A stretch of 64,000 nucleotides of DNA from assembly GCF_963675165.1 (NCBI RefSeq), contig NC_087387.1, forward strand, positions 5,730,990-5,794,989, given 5' to 3'. Positions 1-11,564 of this stretch are shown piece by piece; within the stretch, counting starts at the first letter, position 1; every line of letters begins with the position of its first letter. Source of the DNA: Halichondria panicea. Its lineage: Eukaryota; Porifera; Demospongiae; Suberitida; Halichondriidae. The notes beneath the pieces are model-generated. The model was not told the origin of the DNA, did no database searches, and saw only the letters and a list, made by a program, of their open reading frames with translations. The translations under genes and the position numbers were made by a program.

Positions 1-167
1 CAACTGAACCCCTTCAAGTATAATTATAATAATAAAAGTGGCTAAAAAGCTACTAACAGAAGTAGTACAATTATTATGGTCAAATGCTAGCTCTCGGGTA
101 CAGATCGACAAAATAATGGAACTGCATGTGTGGTAAATATAGCAAGGAAAAATGTCTTGAAGAAAGG

Positions 168-223
168 TGTTAGTTCTGTTGTTGGCATTGTTGTTGGTGG
201 TGTTTCATGACCTAGTTCACTGC
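168..223 (-). pseudogene. Orphan Thr/Pro-rich exon, partial copy of the exon at 28295-28372
   Basis: Read on the minus strand, this block follows a CAG acceptor and encodes GSELGHETPPTTMPTTELT, the same peptide as the second exon of the secreted-protein fragment at 28295-28525. The match ends after the ELT codons, where the other copy continues into DVPTPPA and a GTGAGT donor. No matching signal-peptide exon is visible at higher coordinates (250-800). I read it as a truncated duplicate left by duplication of the region in front of the cassette. Its function is unknown; the sequence resembles a mucin-like stalk. Confidence 0.45.
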
Positions 224-854
224 CTGCATGTGCATGCAATTTATTAGTAGAATCCGGCCACCCTGACAAAATTATATCTCCGCCAAAGCTTGTGAATCAC
301 ATTTTCTAGTGGTTTGAGAGATGCACATTTCACAGTATACTTGCTTGTTGTGGTCAGACGTCAAGTCAAAGCATTAATTAATTGCACTACTGTTGTAAAA
401 ATGCCTTCGTGATATCAATAGGATGTGGTCTGGACGATATTAAGCCAATCGAGGTCCAGGTTGTTGAGGGACACCTAGAACGTAACTAAAATTATTCAAC
501 CTTTTTACTTTCACTTATTTTGTAGCACAACTAATTCATCATTATAAATTATATAAAAGTCATGGTTTTAATTTATGTACTCAGTAATAATTAAAAAAAA
601 AGTTTAGTGGAAAAAAAGAAGGTCTACATGGACTATAATTATTGATATTACCCAGGATACAGACGAAAGCATGCACCACCCATGCACCAGCCTATATATT
701 CCGAGTATAAAATCCTGCAATCTCATTGGTCCATAAGGTAACCCTGAAATACACATGTAGCACAATGTTATTACGTCATGCTCTCGTGCACAAGTAATAA
801 ACCTATACGTATGTGTACTGTATAGAATAAATTATTATTACGTGGGTGAAAAAC

Positions 855-1015
855 GTTTTAACTTTGCGAATGAGCCAAATCTTGACCCTTTGCGATTTAA
901 CTATTGCGTTCTGGCAAGTAATAATTTAGGTTTGCGGATTTTATTGTTGCGAATTGATCAACCCTCGCAAAATTCGCAAATGTTTGATGCTCGCAAAACA
1001 TTCTAGTAATACGGT
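855..1015 (+). repeat. Dispersed MITE-like repeat with 'gcgaat/cgcaaaa' motifs
   Basis: The block reads gtgaaaaacgttttaac through to ctagtaatacggta. It matches, in inverse orientation, 30727-30910, and more weakly 8660-8810 and its counterparts in units B and C. The copies share the tracts for 'gaattgatcaaccctcgcaaa' and the terminal TACGGTA. No coding capacity is seen. It is probably a non-autonomous element, and target duplications are not clear. Confidence 0.5.
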
Positions 1016-1610
1016 ACAGTATACCTATATATGGATCAAGTATACTGTATCTCTAACTAGCTTAGTCTATAGCTTGCGGAAGCAAAACCCAATAATAGGG
1101 TTTGTAATTTCCGTACAAAGTGGCACTCTAAGTGGCTGATAGTGTTTGTAGTAAGTTATGAAACCATACATGCATGCAGCTGCACCGCTAGCTAAAATAG
1201 ATTTGTTATGTGGTTTCAAATTGATCCCGCATAACCACTAACCACTTATCAATGTAAACAGCCACTTAGACCGTATAGCCTCCTTCATGCACTGGCCTTC
1301 ACAAGACACTGCACAAGTAGCTCATGTGTAATTTTCCGAGATGAAACAGCTGGCTTGTGAGACTATATGTCTATAGCTACAGCTATACTATATAGCTGAA
1401 TGCATGCTTAAGCCTCCCAAATCACTATTTTAACCTCAGTTTCTAACGCCAGTAGCTACTGCATTTAGCCACTTGTCCGTTGTCAAGGTGAACATGCAGG
1501 AAGAAACAGGCTTCAAAACTTCAGTCAAAACCATCAAAGCTTCTGTCTGAGAGGGGGGTGTAATTGAACCCAAAGAACTCCCTCTACATCTGCCACTGAC
1601 ACAGCGTGGG

Positions 1611-1805
1611 TTGATAATTAGTGTTCAAAATGCTAGAGCTGCACTGCGCCTGTCGTACCTCCTCTGGTGTGTGAATGTTAGGTTTCTTCTCTCACCACAC
1701 GGGTGTTTTTATTCTATGCTTTGGCCTGACAATGTGTGGACCTTAGGTTTCTTTCCTCACCACATGGTTTTGAGGTCCGACACGAGTGCCTCGATTATAG
1801 GCTAA
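1611..1805. repeat. Single-copy version of the 65-bp repeat unit
   Basis: The string around acacgggtgtttttattc, followed by tatgctttggcctgacaatg and a flank ending in cctcgattataggctaaaattg, corresponds to the start and end of the array at 29296-29870. It carries only one central unit, so it shows the unexpanded state of the locus. Confidence 0.6.
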
Positions 1806-2887
1806 AATTGAGTTAATGGGTGCATGGGCCTATTTATATAGCTATTATTTAGAAAATGCTTGTCACAAATGGTGCAATCTGATTGGTTACTTGGAGGTCC
1901 TCTATTTCTCATAGAGACCTCTCAGTCATTCAGAGGTCTTCTATGGAGGTCCATTATAAATTATGTTCACTACATGCATTTAACATTTTTTACATGATAC
2001 ATACAGTCATACATGGAATGCTTAGCAACATCTATTTTATACATGCACAAGTACACACAGTTTATGTTGAAGTCATAGTAACGATGATGCAGTGCATCAT
2101 TAAAAACTAATTTTTATTAATTATTAGATCCCACTTGTGTGTGTTTAGCAGGGAATTATGAGCCATAATCTCATAGTTTCCCAGGGAATTATAAGCTTGA
2201 GGGTATAAAGTACATGTATAATTTTTGAATGTACAGAAATGATAATAAAGCTGTAGCTGCATGATAATTAGCTATGGCTGTTCAGTTTTTTCACTACCAG
2301 TTTCTATAGCGTTTGCTGGGTTGATGGTAGGTTTCACCAGTATCTTTCTTGTCTCTACGAGGAACACTAAGAGCCAATTATTTTAACAGTTCTGGGTCCA
2401 TGCATTGTCACAAGCATGAAAGCATGTCTTCAACTTGACTTGTAGCTGATTTGTCAACTTCGTCCTCCTGACTTCTGTTTCTATCCTGCAGCCATGTTTC
2501 AAATTGCAGTAGACTCCTGTGTCTTTTTGGGAACGATAGTGCACTGTAGCATTGCTGCAAGCTGTTCCTTGCTAGCTAGCCGTACATATCAGAACAGTTT
2601 ACTGAGAAGCTTGAGCTGGGTGGGGCTTGAGTGCAGAGAAAGAGGCTGGGCTCATTTGTAGCAGAGCGCTTCCTGCACAAGGTGGAGTCACTAGTTTGTC
2701 CATTCCAATGTTGAAGCAAGGCCAATGCAAAGGTTTTTTTTAGCAGAAATCATCTAGACTAGCTTGTCAGAACAGGACATTTTCAAAAATAAAGCTGTTG
2801 CTAAGGCTTGCTGCTTTTATAGATACACTTCTTGCCTGAGGCAGCCAATGAAAAGTGGGATCTAAATCAGTTAGCACATGTGCATTC

Positions 2888-2963
2888 GGTATCTATGGTT
2901 ATAGTGTCCCTCATCCCTCGGGCAAAGCCCTCGTGATATGGGACACTATAACACATAGATACC
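2888..2963. repeat. Foldback hairpin with CCCTCGGGCAAAGCCCTCG loop
   Basis: The left arm (2888-2910, ggtatctatg...agtgtccc) pairs with the right arm (2940-2963) with a single-base indel. The loop is itself GC-rich and partly self-complementary. It has the same design as the hairpins at 31937-32045 and 33105-33239. Confidence 0.6.
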
Positions 2964-3289
2964 TCATGCCCATGTACTATCTATAACTAAGTGCATGAGC
3001 TAACTGTTTCTATACACACTATATATATTTTTATTCTACTAATTACAATTTAAACTCGTATTTATATTGGCACGGTATACATGCAGGTGGAAGATGGGCT
3101 GTATATTTGAGTGCGGCCTCTAATCAAGCATAAATTATTACCGTATATAGCGGGTTATTTTTGAGGCACTATAATTATATACTTTCACGGTATTATTTCG
3201 AGGTTAGAGGTTCAAATGACCACACCCTACAGTAAAGGTTTCAATACCAGTTTCGAGGCACTATGTGTGTGTTTTCAATTATTGCACAA

Positions 3290-4680
3290 ATTTTGACTCG
3301 TGTTTAGACTGCTCTATTTCTGCAGGGAAGGGCCACAGCAAGAAACTGAGTTTACAGATAGCTTAGTTAGCCTTTTATCTGTCTAAATGTGTGAAATTAT
3401 AGTCAATGAATATTCTCATGCATTACTATTGATATTTTAAAAATTGCACTATTTTCATATTTCACCGCGTTTTGTCTGACTGACTAAGTAAGTTAGTAAG
3501 TAAGTAACTTTCTTGGAAAGCATTTCCTCCTTGTACAGACATGTTCAGAAGATTCTAGATACAGCCTCTAGTCGACTAGAACCCGGACCATGGGCGTTTT
3601 TCTCAGAATTGTGTTCGCTTCCAAGAGGCAGATGACCTCTCAGGCTCCACTTTTCTTACCTACGCAATTCCGCCATCTTTATATGACTGCCACAGCAACG
3701 TACATGGCAACTTATGAGGTGGGCGTGGCTGTGACATCGAAAACCTCCTCTTCAGCTAGCTCAGCTCTCCATTCTCTCATGATCACTTCAGGTATGCTAT
3801 TTATGCTACACGTATGCACTGACTGGATCTACCATAGGCCTCCAATGGAGGCCTATGGTAGATCCATGCTTTTGCACTTGGAAGTACATCTACAGTATAA
3901 ACATGGCTGCCATTATTTTATCATAGATAAAATGACTGAATAAAATACTGAATAATGTTTATTCCAGTCCTGTCTTCTCTTCTTGAACTTTTCTTGCTTC
4001 TTGATGTTCCTCATAGGTATTTCACTTTCATTATTGAGAAAAGAAGGCCGGTGAAGGAGGCTAACTCCTGTCCAACGACCACTTATATATTTAATATCTT
4101 CAACAAGATTACAGGACAATGACAAATTAATCAACGTCACATTTATCTTATCATTAATGTACTACTGTAATGAAAAAAGAAAGGGAATCAAAACTAAAAA
4201 ACATTTGCAATGTGAACGTTGCTAGGATTGCCAGGAAAAGAAAAGCGCGAAAAAGCGAAGAAACAAGAAATTCGGCGAGTGCATAACTCCAATCTGTTAC
4301 AACGTCATGAACATGTACAGCCGAGTGGCCCACTGTTGATAATGATTTTAGAATCAATATACAGGTTGGGTAAAAATGAACCGAGAACTAAGAATTCACA
4401 ATAATCCACCTACACATCCAACACTTGCATGTTTGCTCAACACTGTAAGGGAAAACATCACAAACACATTATATAGCTTGCTTATAACAATGAAAATTAC
4501 TGAAGGATTGGCCAGGAAAAGCACAAAAAAATATTGCTTGAAACAGTACATGCGAATGACGTTGTAACGGATTGGAGTTATGCACTCGCCGAATTTCTTG
4601 TTTCTTCGCTTTTTCGCGCTTTTCTTTTCCTGGCAATCCTAGCAACGTTCACATTGCAAATGTTTTTTAGTTTTGATAGT
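3290..4680 (+). mobile_element. Diverged copy of the 1.36-kb composite TIR element
   Basis: The block begins near ttttgactcgtgtttagac and continues through a TAAG microsatellite (about 3485-3505) to a roughly 490-bp terminal part. In that part 4190-4305 is the inverse of 4558-4675 (arm containing gttgtaacggattggag). The same architecture is seen at 26813-28166 and, reversed, at 9391-10752. It contains a 41-bp near-perfect palindrome at 3825-3865. Its divergence from the other two copies suggests an older insertion. Units B and C lack it at the equivalent place. No transposase is visible. Confidence 0.6.
3825..3865. repeat. 41-bp near-perfect palindrome
   Basis: The sequence from ggatctaccataggcctcca to its reverse complement is self-complementary apart from the centre. 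It lies inside the composite element and has no visible counterpart in the younger copies. Confidence 0.8.
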
Positions 4681-4815
4681 ATTAGAGTTAACGATGAATT
4701 GTCCAGGTCATGCATGCAAGTAACTATAATTATTGATGATGCATAAAAGACGTATATATGGTTAAAAATAAAGTGATTTGTCATCACATAACTATATATA
4801 CACTGCGCGTGAAAG

Positions 4816-7800
4816 CTAGTACAGAACCTTTGACAGTAAGACACACAATACAACAGAAATAACGATGGTCAGATATGTGCAGCATCTCATCTGACTGGCA
4901 CCGCCTATTGATCCACATACATTCATGGTTAAGGCTTCAGTGTTGTCTACAGTAGGTAGATCTGTCGTTGGGTCTGTGTGTATACAAGTCACTGTGAATT
5001 AGCTTGGTATATTATTATATAGTTGCATGCATGGTTTAACGTTTAAGATAACTCTGACCACCTAACCAGTTATTCTCAACATAATTTTAGCAGAAGCACT
5101 GTGAACCACATCAGATTGCACACTACATTCCACACTCTCTATATAACAGTAACATTCATTAAAGAATGTTGCATACATACAGCTCTATAATTATGCCTCG
5201 GTGGGCATGCACAACCGAGGTATATACGGTAGTGTGTTTGCATGTGCATGTGTCTGCGTGTGTGTTTGCATGTGCATGTGTCTGCGTGTGCATGTGTGTG
5301 CATGTGTGTCTGCATGTGGACTGCTATTATACAGCTGCTCAAGGATCAATTAAGTGCAAGTATAAGAGTTTCTATACATAGTATAGGCTTCTGTAGTCAT
5401 GTTTATACTTGGATTTGAATTCGTGGATTTGCAAAATAATGCTTTGTTCTCGAGTTATGCTTAGTTGCCATTGCAGCTTTTCAGAAGAGCACATAACCAA
5501 ACTTGTTTACCGAATGTTGCTACTCTACTTAGTAGTTATAGCTCTGCACTAGAACGCTAGCTATTGGTATAGCTGCAAGAGTGAGCAGAGAGCTGCAAGG
5601 CTCTGCAGATGGCAGCCATTAATTTTAGACTTGAACTTTTGGCATCGATTGTTTTTAACAACAATCATGGTCGATCATTACCCACTCTTTGACTTTGAGT
5701 TTGCATGCATGATTGTAATTATTGGACTGAATAAAAGCAGCTTTGGCATCTCCACCGAGGCATCAGCACCTGCAGTGCTTTCATTATACCGGTTATAAGC
5801 TATACTATATACCGGTGAATATAAACATCAAGAAATTTTGGTATCATGCAAACAAACAAGCTTTCCTAAGTATAATGCATTTATATACATACATGGCTGT
5901 CGTAAGCTATATATATTATTATGCATGTACACAAAATTGTACATCAGTATAATGAACCCAAACAGGTGACCATGCATGCACTCAACATACTCAATGTTAT
6001 ACCGTATATATATATAGCGGGTAATTTTCGGGGGACAAAATTAACATTCGTGGTTCAGCAATATTGACACCTTTCATGCATAATATTTTCGTGGTTGCTG
6101 CTATATATATAAAGGTACCGTATATCTTCTAATTTATCGGACACTTCTAATTACCCCGGACACTCTTTTGGGTAATTTTCGTTGTTCTAATACAACGGAC
6201 ACTCCAGTGCTTTAATATTACATTTGTTCTAAATATCCGGACAACACTTTGAAAAGTAGAGTTTACATTCACAGACGGCATTTAAGACTTAGAGTGCTGC
6301 AGTTAGATAACTTTGAGTAGCTACTTTTAGTTAGCTATAGTTCAACTATTCAGTCGCACACTGTTCTATTAAACTTAGCTAGCTCGCATGCAGCTGCTTG
6401 CTTGTTCTAATTATTCCGGACACTTCGCATGTCTATAAAAATCTGTTCCAATTATACCCGGACAATTTCCAAAATAATTATTTTTTACTGTCCGATAAAT
6501 TAGAAGATATACGGTATATAGGCAAGGTCGCTTCATTCGTCAGTAAAATATATATATATATACGGTAGTCAAACATACATGCATCACTCGTGCAAGCAAG
6601 TGCCCACCATTGAGAATCTGTATCTCCAGTTGGAGACCAGCAGAGCACTGCCCTCCAGCTGTTCCATCAAACAAGCCACCACCTACTGCTATTGTTGCGT
6701 TTACAGCAGAATAACCTGAAAAATATTATACGAATTTAGTTATTGACAATTAAGAGAAATTTATTTGCTATTTATTTGAAAATTGCAATTGTCTGTGCAT
6801 AGAGTCAGCAATCAATGTTCGGGCCAATTAATTATTGGGCAAAATATCTCATATAATTATATACAGGGGAGCTGGAAAGCAGAAGTGGTCCTCCCACAGA
6901 CAAAGGCCAAGAGTTAAGCAACAACATTCTGGAAAATAATCCAGTGCAAACCTCCTTGTCTGAACTAGAGCTGTGTTAATGCTCTTACTTTTCGAGATAA
7001 TTATTATAGAACAAGTTTGGGGATGTGCATGCATCAATCACCCATGACCAGAAAAGCGGTAGTGGGCTCATGTAAAGTGCAAAACCGCTGCCGTATAGAA
7101 TTATTCGAGGCTACATTGTATATGTATAGGATATACCACACCTAAGAGGAGGATATGCACTCATATATCCTCCGCTACCGTGGTTACTCTGAGGTGTAGC
7201 CGAGGGGTATGTAACCATGGTAGCGGAGGTTATATAGATTGCATAACCTCCGAGTAGGTGTGGCATATCTGACTTATACCACGGACCGCAGCACTATAAA
7301 AGAACCTCCCCCTAGCAACCATTCAATCCACGCAAAAAGAACAAGACCATGCCGCCGTCAAAGAGCTATAGTTGAGCAACACGTTGACTCCAACAGATGC
7401 TCAAGAGCTTCCTTGGTCCAAGTATTGACCATTCGACGTCCCTTATACTGGAGTTGCAAGCTTTTTTTGGATAAAATGCATGCCCATGGACCCATGGAAA
7501 TTGTTGTAGAGCAGCTTCCATGTTTCTGTCATCGCTTTGAGTCTCAGTACCGCCATGCAAGCATGGCTCTTTTTTCTTTGCTTATACTTTCTTGACAAAT
7601 GAAAAAACTAAAAAAACAACTTGAAAACTGTGCATGCCTATAGGGCATATATCCTACAGCTTTTGACCAATGAGATCAATTAGTGGTGACGTATAAGTGT
7701 GGTATAAAAATTTAATTTGTAAGACTAAGGCTAAGACTTACTGGTGTAATAGTAGTTCTCCCCAGCTTGGAATGATGATGTTTGCAGATTTATAGACACA

Positions 7801-10800
7801 AAACTACCATCTGCAAAACAGGTGTTCACCGCGACAGGATCTTCAGCATTTGGGTTATCTATACTGCTGTTACAGGCATCCACTTGAGCAAGGGTCTGAT
7901 GGGGTGTGTGGGTGTGTGGGGCATTTTCATACATGAATGACATGTGTGAGCTTGCTGTGCTGTTTCTATTGTACCAGCAAGAAAACGTTTGCTGTCAAAT
8001 TGTTGTACATGCGTATAAATAATCAAGTATTGCAGATTCTATTATCATCTTAAGGTTATACGTATACGGTATACTGTTCCACCCACGCATGCACGCTCAA
8101 ATTTGCGTGGGTGTTCAATGCAGTTCAGCCAGTAAATAGAGCTCTCATCTGGCAAAATAAAATTAAATAAACCTTCGCATAATTGGACTTCAATTCGAGT
8201 ATAAAAAGCCTGCAGTTTGAGCAAATAAAGATACGCTATATATAGTCGAGTATGCGCTAATACCGTATATCTTCTAATTTATCAGACACTTCTAATTACC
8301 CCGGACACTCTTTTGGGCAATTTTCGTTGTTCTAATACAACGGACACTCCAGTACTTTAATATTACATTTGTTCTAAATATCCGGACAATATACCTTGAA
8401 AAGTTGAGTTATCATTCATAGACGGCAAGTAAGACTTACAGTACTGCAGTTAGATATATAGCTTTGATTAGCTAGTTTTAGATAGCTAGTGCAACTATTC
8501 AGTCGTACCCTGTTCTATTAAACTTAGCTAGCTCGCATGCAGCTGCTTGCTTGTTCTACGGACACTTCGCATGCTCTATAAAAATCTGTTCCAATTATAC
8601 CTGGACAATTTCCAAAATAATTATTTTTTGCTGTCCGATAAATTAGAAGATATACGGTAATCCAGTTTCTACAGTAAGCGAACTTTGCGAAGGTTGATCA
8701 ATGAGTATACTGGTAAACGTGTACACACGATCCTTGCCAAAACGCTATAGATTTCAAAGAGTAAATTTTCTGCTGAAAATATTATAATTATAGTAATACG
8801 GTATTACATGAAAAGCCTCGAGCAGAGTTGTACAATTTTTTAGGAGAAAGAAGGAGAGTAGATTGCTATTATAGAGAGTATAACAAGACCCTTGGCCCTA
8901 TACCCCCATATAATATAGTGTTCATTGTTGTACAGTAGACTTTTTACTATTCCGGCTCTCTGAAGTACGGCCACCTCGATATACCGGCCATTTGGCTTGG
9001 CACGGAATGCTAGCTATATGCATGTTTACTGCACAAAACTCACCCTGAAGTATACGGCCACTCGCTATTCCGTTTACCGGCCAGTGCTGGCTATCCCAAA
9101 CCGTACGTATATTACGGCCGGATATGACGTTTTGGTTGTGGTTTAGCAAATAAAATTGGATTACATTTAAATAGAGAACAGAATGATTCATTATCCTACA
9201 TTATCCTCGAGACAAGAACGGCAAAAGTAGTCATTAGATTCGAGGTAAGGTCGTTTTTAAGCCGCGGCTATTTCCTGAGCTGCAGCCACCTCGCTATTCC
9301 GGCCAAGCTGCATGGTCCCAAGGGTGACCGGATTAACGAGAGTCTACTGTAATTGGCTTCGTTTATGTAATACTCTTATAGCTACATCTATCCGACTAGA
9401 AAAACATTTGCAATGTGAAAAATTGCTAGGATTGGCCAGGGGAACCACAAAAAAGCGTGAAAACAAGAAATCCGACGAGAGCATAACTCCAATCCGTTAC
9501 AACGTCAATCACATGTACTTGTAGTTTTCCATTTTTTCCTGGCCAATATAATAATACCACGCAATTTTTACTGGTGGGGTGATGACCAATCCCTATATAT
9601 ATTTATTATACATCCATTTTGTGCGGGCATAATTATAATCATGATGATTTGTGATGAATTGATGTTCCTAATACATGCAGTGTTGAGCACAGGTACACAC
9701 AGTCCATCCATGCGTAGTAACATGCACGGACCGTACTGGTGACCTGCATGGAATGATGTGGTGGATGAAGCTGGTAGAGATGGATCTGGAACACAGTCTA
9801 TATACTATGTATTGTACATGTTCATGACGTTGTAACGGATTGGAGTTATGCTCTCGTCGGATTTCTTGTTTCCACGCTTTTTTGTGGTTCCCCTGGCCAA
9901 TCCTAGCAATTTTTCACATTGCAAATGTTTTTCTAGTCGGATTCCCTTTCTTTTTCAATACAAGTGGAACGTCAAGAGGCAGTACAGAAGTTCAAGAAGA
10001 GAAGACAGGACTAATCAGATATCTTCTCGAATATCTCTGGACTAATAATTATACTGAGTAATATTGCTTGATATGTTGAATTTGTGAATCAGTATTAAAA
10101 TTAATGACAGCCATTTTAAGAGCATGATATATATAGCCAGTGCATATAGCATGCTTGTCAGAGAAAGGGAGCTAGAACTGAACAGTGTGAAGAAAAGCAA
10201 CACCTCCAGGCTCTGGAACCGGAAAAGCACTGCACTGATTTTAGGCGCACGGTTTCTTAGCCACGCCTATCTGCAATTGCTGAGTCATTAAAGATGGCGG
10301 AATTGTCTAGGTAAGAGAAATAGAGACTGAGAGGTCATCTGCCTCGTGGAAGCAATCGCAAATCTGAAGAAGCGCTTTGTAATCCAGGTTGTAGTCGTTT
10401 GGAAACCCTGTGCAGAATGTCCTGGAGAGGGCTGTACTTGGAGCAAATGCTGGGCAAGAAACTTACTCACTTACTCACTTACTTACTTAGTCAGTCAGAC
10501 AAAGAGCGGTGAAACGTCGAAATAGTGCAATTTTTAAAATGACAATATTCATACATTTAAAACGTTCATGGATTATGAAATGAGAGATACAAAGAGAGAA
10601 AAGGCTAAATAAACTATCTGTCCATTCAGTTTCTTGATGTGGCCTTTCTCTGCAGAGATAGAACAGTTTGAACATGAGTCAAAATAAGTGAAATTTTGCT
10701 AAACACGGGCAAACCCACTGCCAATCCTATGTAAAACCTACTGGTTTTACTAATTATTATAGTACCAATGTAGTTTCTAATATTCACAGCATAATTATTG

Positions 10801-11564
10801 AGCAGTTTGGAGGTTAACCAAGCTTAGCCACACCCACAATTTCGCATTTTTGAGCGTGACATACATAGCATACATACATACAGACTGAGATAGGATGCAG
10901 ATTTAGTTGCCTCCCGCAAAGACGCTCGGCAATTAATGTGTCCTGAAAGCACGAAATGGGCCTGCTCATAGCTTGAGCTATTCTACATAATTATTTTTCA
11001 AAACCACATACATGTACCTGTTGCACAATGTCTGAGACGAAATTTTCGGCACATTGCAAAATGATTGCATCTCCAATTCGCAGCTGGAATACTTGCCTGT
11101 ACAAATGAAGATATGAAGCAGGTAATTGCATGTAGAATTTATATAATGCTGGAAATAAGCACTTTTACAAAGTTAGAGGTTGCTCCTTTCATAGGTTGAA
11201 CATCCTGGTGTCGCATATTCAGAATTTGTCAATCTAGCTGCTACTTTTAGAGGTTAGAAAATTGCGTAGCACAGTCAATGCATGATTGAGTGAATAAAAA
11301 TGTCCAGCTACGTAGCTAGCTAGCTAGGTACGTAAAAGTACATAAAATCAGTGAAATTCGCTTGGCTAGCCAACAGGACATACTAGCTGGTACTAATGAA
11401 CAGCTTACCCATAATAAGCAAAAAAAGTCTACTCACCTAGTAGTGACGTTCGAGGACCAGTCAAAAGTCACGGATAGGCCGCCATGACTTGAGTGAACAG
11501 CTACATGAACCAGCAGCAGAGTTGTCAGCAAATGCATAAATGGTCTCTGGTGCAAGGAAGACAT
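4816..11564 (-). CDS. Secreted, membrane-anchored phytocyanin-like cupredoxin protein, unit A (five exons, 208 aa)
   Basis: I assembled this gene from five exons, all with GT-AG junctions and matching phases: 11437-11564, 11018-11096, 7742-7895, 6608-6715, 4816-4973. They total 627 nt, which is 208 codons plus TAG. Exon 1 gives a signal peptide (MSSLHQRPFMHLLTTLLLVH) and the first strand (FDWSS). Exon 2 holds the LRIGD...ILQC strand. Exon 3 holds DACNSS and GENYYYT. Exon 4 holds GGQCSAGLQLEIQI. Exon 5 holds a short Thr/Pro/Asp linker and a hydrophobic tail (TIVISVVLCVLLSKVLY) suited to a GPI signal or single TM. The layout matches the plastocyanin-like domain of phytocyanins, including the DaCn and G-x-C disulfide cysteines. 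The copper ligands appear replaced: the His before the DIVQQ-like strand is Ser, the Cys after YY is Thr, GHC is GQC, and the terminal Met is Leu. This resembles early-nodulin-like phytocyanins and ephrins and suggests adhesion or signalling, not electron transfer; that role is inference. The long intron 2 has taken up three elements. Confidence 0.72.
5170..5345. repeat. TG-rich low-complexity tract at the head of a dispersed repeat
   Basis: After gcctcggtgggcatgcacaac, the sequence runs as gtgtttgcatgtgcatgtgt-type repeats. The same head-plus-TG layout occurs at 12405-12480, 50710-50810 and 52410-52515. Here some TG dinucleotides carry inserted CATG strings. It lies in intron 4 of the cupredoxin gene. 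Confidence 0.7.
5999..6566. mobile_element. CCGTATATA-ended MITE, unit A copy, carrying a nested MITE
   Basis: The left end, accgtatatatatatagcgg, matches 38538 and 52996. The right end is the short tatatacggtag seen at 6566. The fullest copy (unit C, about 52996-53987) ends in acgaaaattacccgctatat, showing that the original element had inverted GCGGGTAATTTTCG termini. Copies A and B are internally deleted on the right side. It is non-coding and intronic. Confidence 0.55.
6118..6514. mobile_element. Tc1/mariner-like MITE with TA target duplication
   Basis: The termini are inverted: CCGTATATCTTCTAATTTATC on the left and its complement on the right, flanked by TA at 6116-6117 and 6515-6516. 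Units B (about 38650) and C (about 53095) have the uninterrupted site aaaggta-tataggcaagg. It is 397 bp with no coding capacity. The sister copy at 8263-8657 has the same ends and length. It sits in intron 4. Confidence 0.85.
7128..7270. repeat. Long foldback hairpin in intron 3, unit A
   Basis: The left arm (aggatataccacacc ... cctccgctaccgtggtta) is complementary to the right arm (taaccatggtagcggagg ... ggtgtggcatatct) around a loop gaggtgtagccgagggg. Orthologous copies lie at 39430-39577 and 54693-54840. The arms have small substitutions in each unit but remain pairable. Confidence 0.75.
8263..8657. mobile_element. Second Tc1/mariner-like MITE with TA target duplication
   Basis: It has the same inverted ends as the element at 6118-6514, flanked by TA (8261-8262 and 8658-8659). 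Units B (about 40635) and C (about 55805) show the empty site gcgctaataatccag. It is 395 bp and sits in intron 2 of the unit-A cupredoxin gene, inserted after the triplication or lost precisely from the others (the former is more likely). Confidence 0.87.
8932..9351. mobile_element. pogo/Tigger-like MITE (ACAGTAGACT termini), unit A copy
   Basis: The left end is acagtagacttttt and the right end is gagagtctactgt, with internal repeats of 'attccggcc', 'gtacggcca' and 'gaccggattaacga'. The unit-C copy lies at 56070-56508. Unit B keeps only the right half because of a deletion. It is shared by all units and therefore older than the triplication. Confidence 0.7.
9391..10752 (-). mobile_element. 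1.36-kb composite TIR element inserted in intron 2, unit A
   Basis: The element runs from tccgactagaaaaacatttg to gtaaaacctactggttttac. Units B (40985-41005) and C (56545-56565) have the empty site ctacatctattattatag, so its limits are defined. 9395-9510 and 9821-9945 are inverted arms of about 115 bp around a loop of about 300 bp; beyond that is a roughly 800-bp arm-less part with a TAAG microsatellite. 26813-28166 is the same element in the opposite orientation and very similar. No transposase is visible, so it is non-autonomous. Confidence 0.78.

Larger units (their letters stand above)
224..2880. other. Non-coding interval with dispersed repeats
   Basis: No convincing gene is visible. 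Short open frames lack coding character. The interval carries an inverted copy of a repeat also found at 30727-30910, one unit of the 65-bp motif arrayed at 29296-29870, and many TGCATGCA/TAGCTA strings. The order of these matches relative to 28.3-34.6 kb suggests that this interval is the left flank of unit A and is paralogous to the flank of unit B. Confidence 0.5.

Noticed and set aside
6849-7037. Possible cupredoxin exon between exons 3 and 4 (CTGLFSRMLLLNSWPLSVGG), open in all three units
   Set aside because: Its donor phase does not fit exon 4, while exons 3 and 4 join directly in phase. Conservation is explained by recent duplication.
7239-7595. 118-codon plus-strand frame repeated at 39545 and 54805
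   Set aside because: It starts inside a foldback hairpin arm and runs through intron 3; the frame is interrupted differently in each unit and has no domain-like pattern.
10288-10675. Two frames in the composite element, repeated at 26891 and 27098
   Set aside because: Identity between the two copies reflects recent transposition. The older copy at 3290-4680 does not keep the frames.
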